Positions 7,047 through 9,815 of a stretch of DNA of 9,815 bases are shown here, piece after piece. Origin of the DNA: Rhodospirillales bacterium (GTDB taxonomy: Bacteria; Pseudomonadota; Alphaproteobacteria; Rhodospirillales_A; JACZKS01); assembly GCA_018648445.1 (NCBI GenBank), contig JABGRG010000130.1, positions 1 to 9,815 on the forward strand, in the 5' to 3' direction. Under the pieces are notes generated by a model. The model was given only the letters and a program-made list of their open reading frames with translations. It did no database searches and was not told the DNA's origin. The stretch's first letter is position 1, and the number at the start of each line of letters is the position of its first letter. The translations under genes and the position numbers were made by a program.

Positions 7047-7384
7047 GCGGACGTGGTGGAATTGGTATACACAACAGACTTATGAAAATTGAGTGCCCCG
7101 GTGGAAACGTCGGGCGTAGAACTGCTCAAATTCGGGGAAACCTTAACAGGTCCGGCTGATGGCAATCCCGAGCCAAGCCCAAACGGAGACTTCCGAACGG
7201 GAAGGTGTAGAGACTAGACGGGCAGCACCTAAGGCAAACGCTCTTAAAGCAGCTGCTAAGGTGAAGGGATAGTCCAGACCACAAATGCACACCCTTGGTA
7301 AGGGCGTGTCGCGGCGAAAGCCGTAGGGGTATGAAAATCTGTCGGCCTTAGGCCATGCGGGTTCAAGTCCCGCCGTCCGCACCA
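7047..7384 (+). tRNA. tRNA-Leu(UAA), interrupted by a group I intron
   Basis: The two exons are 7047-7081 (35 nt) and 7334-7384 (51 nt), joining into an 86-nt class II tRNA with encoded CCA. The acceptor stem pairs GCGGACG (7047-7053) with CGTCCGC (7374-7380), followed by discriminator A and CCA. The D arm begins GTGG and contains TTGGTATACAC. After splicing, the anticodon stem is ACAGA/TCTGT around the loop CTTAAAA, giving anticodon TAA (UAA), which reads Leu UUA. The long variable arm CGGCCTTAGGCCAT is typical of tRNA-Leu. The T arm is GCGGG TTCAAGT CCCGC. The intron splits the anticodon after its first base (U34). All arms pair without mismatch, so the gene looks functional provided the intron is removed. 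Confidence 0.95.
7082..7333 (+). ncRNA. Group I intron (IC3-like) in the anticodon of tRNA-Leu(UAA)
   Basis: This is a 252-nt intron with a recognisable group I core. P1 pairs exon ACTT (7078-7081) with GAGT (7091-7094), leaving the required U-G pair at the 5' splice site. P3 pairs CTGCTC (7122-7127) with GGGCAG (7220-7225). P4 pairs TTCGGG (7131-7136) with CCCGAG (7167-7172). P6 carries a CGGA/TCCG extension (7184-7195). P7 pairs GACTA (7212-7216) with TAGTC (7270-7274), containing the guanosine-binding G-C pair. P8 pairs CACCT (7226-7230) with AGGTG (7259-7263). A P9 hairpin CGGC-GAAA-GCCG (7312-7323) has a GNRA tetraloop. The intron ends in the terminal G at 7333. It encodes no homing endonuclease. 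Stretches such as GGCAATCC(C/T)GAGCCAAGCC and GGAAGGTG-AGAGACT match my memory of the cyanobacterial trnL intron. Self-splicing is expected but not proven. Confidence 0.93.
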
Positions 7385-7387
7385 TTT

Positions 7388-7405
7388 CGGCACTTTGCCG
7401 TTTCT
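7388..7405 (+). terminator. Weak terminator-like hairpin after the tRNA
   Basis: CGGCA (7388-7392) and TGCCG (7396-7400) form a 5-bp stem with a CTT loop, followed immediately by TTTCT. It starts only 3 nt after the encoded CCA. The stem is short and the T tract is interrupted, so strength is doubtful. Confidence 0.4.
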
Positions 7406-7455
7406 ACTTGCCGTGTTTTGTTTTCAATCTGATTGAGGGAAACAACTTCCGGACG

Positions 7456-7483
7456 GCGGAAGTGGTGGATACAGGCCAACAGT
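7456..7483 (+). pseudogene. Possible decayed 5' half of a tRNA-Leu
   Basis: GCGGAAGTGGTGG at 7456-7468 matches the tRNA-Leu start at 7047 (GCGGACGTGGTGG) at 12 of 13 bases. After an apparent gap of about 7 nt, ATACA and CAACAG recur in the same order as in the intact gene. No anticodon stem, variable arm or T arm follows. The match could be chance; confidence is low. Confidence 0.3.
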
Positions 7484-7589
7484 CGGTTTCTGCTTTGCGA
7501 CAAGGCGCCTGACGAAATAGTTGATCAAGCGCCATGGCGCTACGCATCCGACGCGGTATGAAATACAATCCCTTGAAGCTAACCTAAAC

Positions 7590-7612
7590 GGGGGTCGGTA
7601 TCGCCCCCTTTC
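7590..7612 (+). terminator. Terminator-like GC-rich hairpin
   Basis: GGGGG (7590-7594) pairs with CCCCC (7604-7608). An inner CG/CG closes a GTAT loop, with one bulged T, and TTTCC follows. The stem is strong but the T tract is short. No gene immediately upstream needs it, so it may be left from deleted DNA. Confidence 0.3.
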
Positions 7613-7728
7613 CTAAGTGATATCAAAGCGCGCAAACAAATCGACGAGGATGATGCCGATGCCTTCCGCAAGACCGTCCTCGAGGTGTTGTCAGGTTGCC
7701 AAATTGAAGTTGCGTGAATATTGGAGCG

Positions 7729-8109
7729 GGCCGTGTCAGAGGAGTACCGGTTGAGCGCCGGAAGTTCGTCCCGTAACGTCCTCGGATGAGAAATCCGGTC
7801 CCATATTTCATGACATCGCCCGATATCATTCGGATGGCTGTAATGATGTATGTCCGCTTTCCGCTGTCGTTGCGGCAGGTCGAGGATATTCTCCACGAAC
7901 GCGGTGTCGATATCAGCTACGAGACGGTGCGCGTCTGGTGGAGCCGGTTCGGTCCCATGTTTGCAGCGGAAATCAGGAAGAAGCGTGTCGCTACGCACCG
8001 GAATTGGGCTCAATCGCACCGCTGCCCTTGCCCGGTGGTGGCTACCTGCGGCCTGAGATCCAGCACTCCACCGTCATCTCTGGTCAGTACACTTTCCTCT
8101 GACACCACC
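7729..8109 (+). mobile_element. MITE-like remnant of an IS6-family insertion sequence
   Basis: The left terminal repeat GGCCGTGTCAGAGGA (7729-7743) and the right end (8095-8109, inverse complement GGTGGTGTCAGAGGA) match at 13 of 15 positions. Between them lie the two ends of an IS6-type transposase gene fused by a large internal deletion, leaving 381 bp against about 800 bp for a complete IS6-family element. The flanking 8-mers (TTGGAGCG and CACCCCCC) are not duplicated. The insertion is therefore old, or the flanks have been rearranged. It cannot move by itself, but could in principle be mobilised by a related transposase. A further repeat-end-like copy lies at 8135-8146. Confidence 0.75.
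7786..8056 (+). pseudogene. IS6-family transposase, internally deleted and frameshifted
   Basis: Residues 1-68 from the ATG at 7786 match the IS6 transposase N terminus: TSPDIIRMAVMMYVRFPLSL, then VEDILHERGVDISYETV and WWSRFGPMFAAEIRKKR. This is the helix-turn-helix DNA-binding part. After about 7989 similarity stops. In another frame, LNRTAALARWW (8009-8041) and the stop at 8054-8056 resemble the usual IS6 C terminus. Most of the roughly 230-residue protein, including the DDE catalytic domain, is missing, so the gene is dead. If translated, the 7786 frame would give a 117-residue product ending at 8139 that has only the DNA-binding head. Confidence 0.8.
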
Positions 8110-8134
8110 CACCCCCCGGCTCAAGTCAAATTGT

Positions 8135-8146
8135 TCTGACACCGCC
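8135..8146. repeat. Extra copy of the IS6-type terminal repeat
   Basis: TCTGACACCGCC is the inverse complement of GGCGGTGTCAGA and differs by one base from the right terminal repeat at 8098-8109 and by one base from the left terminal repeat. It lies 25 nt beyond the element's right end. It may be the true outer end of the element or the trace of a second insertion. Confidence 0.45.
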
Positions 8147-8168
8147 AGTCAGAGGCGTGTCGGTGATT

Positions 8169-9077
8169 TCATGGTTTTGCTGCGGTAAAGTTGTCAATGT
8201 CGTTTTTCTGCCTGATCTTCATCAGGGACAGCAGGGCATGAACACCTACTGCGCCGATAACGATTGTGCCACCGATCAGGGAAGTGAAGCTGGGCTCCTC
8301 GTTGAGGATGATCCAGACCCAGAACGGACCCAGGACGAACTCGAGGGAGCCCAGCAACGACATTTCCGCACCCCGCAGGTAGGGTGAGGAAATGATGAAC
8401 AAAATGTGAGCCGCATTGGCGATGATACCGCCTAGGATCAAACAGACCACCAGATCGTGCCACGGTATCACAAGACGCCCGTCCATCATGAGCGCCGCCA
8501 AAAAAGCTGAAAAAAGGGCGCCTACAACGGCCGCGGGCAACATATTGGTGGTGCGCCCTTTGCGCAGCGTGACAATGAAACTTGCAATGCAGATGGCGGA
8601 AAGCAAGGCCATCATGTTGCCGAATACCGTGCCCGTGGCGATCCCGTCGCTAACCATCAAGCTAATGCCGCCAAACGTCGCCACGATGGCGATGGCGGTG
8701 GCCAGTGTGAGGCGTTCGCCTAGAACCAACCAAGCAATCAGCGCCGTAAAACAGGGCGTCGCCCCCATGGTAAAAACGGCGTTGGCTACTGTCGTATTGC
8801 TGACCGCTAGCACGAAGCCGACCAGCGCCCCACCGTTGAACAGGCCACCGATGAAGCCGACACTGCCCAGTCTTTTGAATTCAAATAGAAATCGACTTCG
8901 GTGTTGCGCCAACAAAGCAATAGACAACCCCGTGGCAAGGGACAGCCCCCGCCAGAAAATGGTTTGCCAATCCTCGGCTTCCTCAAGCAGGCGGATAAAC
9001 AGACCGCTGGTGCTGATCACCGCACCGCTGAGGATGACAAGAATTACGGCGGATTTGTGGTGGACAACAACCGGCAT
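8169..9077 (-). CDS. EamA/DMT-superfamily inner-membrane permease
   Basis: This 302-residue hydrophobic protein has about ten predicted membrane segments arranged as two EamA repeats, the layout of drug/metabolite transporters that export amino acids, metabolites or drugs. The first helix (SAVILVILSGAVISTSGLFI) opens the fold. The end of repeat 1 has FTALIAWLVLGERLTL and the end of repeat 2 has LEFVLGPFWVWIILNEEPS, both at the expected places (the conserved E-R/E-P after a helix). The ATG at 9077 is preferred: AAGG lies 9 nt upstream and the first membrane helix follows soon after. An upstream TTG at 9119 would add 14 hydrophilic residues without a good ribosome binding site. The substrate is unknown. 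It lies 50 nt downstream of the PotC-like gene on the same strand and may be co-transcribed. Confidence 0.9.
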   Translation of the reverse strand: MPVVVHHKSAVILVILSGAVISTSGLFIRLLEEAEDWQTIFWRGLSLATGLSIALLAQHRSRFLFEFKRLGSVGFIGGLFNGGALVGFVLAVSNTTVANAVFTMGATPCFTALIAWLVLGERLTLATAIAIVATFGGISLMVSDGIATGTVFGNMMALLSAICIASFIVTLRKGRTTNMLPAAVVGALFSAFLAALMMDGRLVIPWHDLVVCLILGGIIANAAHILFIISSPYLRGAEMSLLGSLEFVLGPFWVWIILNEEPSFTSLIGGTIVIGAVGVHALLSLMKIRQKNDIDNFTAAKP

Positions 9078-9127
9078 TTTTGGCGCCCTTATTCCCCTTT
9101 CTGAGGATCTATGGATCAAGGCGGAAC

Positions 9128-9815
9128 TTAATCGCCAGTTCGAGCGCCGAAATTTTGTCCAATCAGGATGAGGACGATGGAGATCAGGATCAGGCAGGTC
9201 GAGATCGCCGCGATGGTCGGGTCGATTTGATCCCGTAATGCCGAAAACATTTTTCGGGTCAGGGTCGATCCTTTGCCGCCGGTGATGAACATGGCAACGA
9301 TAACTTCATCGAAAGAAGTCAAAAACGCCAACAAGGCACCCGTAATGACCGAAAACCGCAGCTGCGGAAGGGTTACCGTTAGAAAGGCCCGAAGACGCGT
9401 CGCACCAAGGCTGCGCGCGACCATTTCTTGATTGAGGTCGTACGACTTTAGCCCCGCAGTCACAATGATGACGACAAACGGGATCGCCAGCATGGTGTGG
9501 GCGGCAACCAGGCCGAACATCGTGTTCACCAACTTAAGCTTGGCAAACACAAACAGGGTACCGATGGCGATCAGGATGATAGGCACCGCCATGGGAAGAA
9601 TGAAAACGCCGTACAGGGCTGTTTTCCCCGGGAATTTCGTGACAAACAAACCGTAAGCCGTGGCGGTGCCCAACATGGTGGCGCAAATGGTGGTGGAAAT
9701 CGCGACCCTTAGGGAAACCGATGTCGCCCGCATCCATTCGACCGATCCGAAATATTCCTTGTGTCCGTCATCAAAACATTTGGGACGCCTGAGTCTGTTT
9801 CGTAACAGAGGATCT
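9128..9815 (-). CDS. ABC transporter permease, PotC/PotI-type (5' end cut by the right edge)
   Basis: This is an inner-membrane permease of a binding-protein-dependent ABC importer, probably for polyamines or related cations. The frame is open to the right edge. About 228 residues are visible and PotC-type proteins are about 260-280, so only the first membrane helix is missing. FGSVEWMRATSVSLRVAI is the periplasmic entry to the binding-protein-dependent transport domain. The cytoplasmic EAA loop is EMVARSLGATRLRAFLTVTL followed by PQL. AFLTSFDEVIVAMFITGGKGSTL resembles the PotC/PotI signature region, which is why I prefer polyamine type. The partner ATPase, second permease and binding protein would be expected upstream, beyond the window. 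A methionine at 9733 is internal, because upstream codons (DDGHKEYFGSVEW) are plainly family-like. Confidence 0.92.
   Translation of the reverse strand, partial: DPLLRNRLRRPKCFDDGHKEYFGSVEWMRATSVSLRVAISTTICATMLGTATAYGLFVTKFPGKTALYGVFILPMAVPIILIAIGTLFVFAKLKLVNTMFGLVAAHTMLAIPFVVIIVTAGLKSYDLNQEMVARSLGATRLRAFLTVTLPQLRFSVITGALLAFLTSFDEVIVAMFITGGKGSTLTRKMFSALRDQIDPTIAAISTCLILISIVLILIGQNFGARTGD

Larger units (their letters stand above)
7385..7728. other. Gene-poor stretch between the tRNA and the IS6 remnant
   Basis: No intact gene is visible in these 344 nt. They hold the weak terminator at 7388-7405, a possible tRNA-Leu 5'-half remnant at 7456-7483 and a hairpin at 7590-7608. There is also a frame open from 7583 to a TGA at 7715-7717 that has no start codon. 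That frame reads SDIKARKQIDEDDADAFRK and continues to IEVA; it looks protein-like in composition but I do not recognise it, and it may be the end of a lost gene. The region reads like decayed, recombined accessory DNA. Confidence 0.5.

Noticed and set aside
7082..7333. Homing endonuclease gene within the intron
   Set aside because: No frame in the 252-nt intron encodes LAGLIDADG, GIY-YIG or HNH motifs, and the intron is too short to hold such a gene as well as its core.
7143..7385. Leftward 80-codon frame starting MVRTAGLEPAW
   Set aside because: It lies antisense to the tRNA 3' exon and intron. The start is the antisense reading of the T arm and acceptor stem, a well-known source of spurious proteins.
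7334..8168. Integrative element with a tRNA attachment-site duplication
   Set aside because: I looked for a second copy of the tRNA 3' end (TTCAAGTCCCGC and the acceptor strand) downstream and found none, nor an integrase gene.
8416..9171. Rightward open frame of 251 codons
   Set aside because: It is antisense to the EamA permease gene and its translation is a low-complexity Ala/Thr/Arg shadow.
1..9815. CRISPR array or defence system
   Set aside because: No regularly spaced repeats and no Cas, restriction-modification, toxin-antitoxin or other defence genes are visible.

Overview
The window looks like chromosomal DNA from an alphaproteobacterium. The gene order secA / parvulin isomerase / argJ / (GNAT)-MutT / CinA-like is one I associate with that class, and Rhodospirillales-like is my best guess. 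This rests on gene order and protein character only; no 16S rRNA is present.

Layout. The left 6.7 kb is a compact housekeeping block. The N-terminal 519 codons of secA run leftward off the window and are divergent from a secreted PpiC/SurA-type peptidyl-prolyl isomerase, which is followed in the same direction by argJ. A solitary periplasmic solute-binding protein gene lies on the opposite strand, between argJ and a rightward pair: a GNAT-Nudix fusion gene whose stop overlaps the start of a CinA/MoaB-type molybdopterin-binding domain gene. A short leftward hypothetical gene closes the block.

From about 7.0 kb the character changes. At 7047-7384 there is a class II tRNA-Leu(UAA) gene split inside its anticodon, after U34, by a 252-nt group I intron. 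The intron has P1, P3, P4, P6, P7, P8, a terminal omega-G and a GNRA-capped P9 hairpin. Its position and conserved core closely resemble the cyanobacterial/plastid trnL(UAA) intron (subgroup IC3), so this is the most notable object in the window. It is followed by about 340 nt without an intact gene. That stretch holds terminator-like hairpins, a possible decayed tRNA-Leu 5' half and a short orphan reading frame.

Next is a 381-bp IS6-family remnant. It keeps both terminal inverted repeats and the two ends of the transposase gene, but the DDE catalytic domain is deleted, giving a MITE-like relic. The right end holds two leftward membrane transport genes: an EamA/DMT-type permease and the 3' part of a PotC/PotI-type ABC permease that runs off the edge.

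How the genes relate. SecA drives export through SecYEG, and the adjacent isomerase is a likely exported folding factor. ArgJ recycles acetyl groups in arginine synthesis. The Nudix enzyme probably sanitises nucleotides. The right half looks like accessory DNA around a tRNA gene. I see no CRISPR array, toxin-antitoxin pair or phage module.
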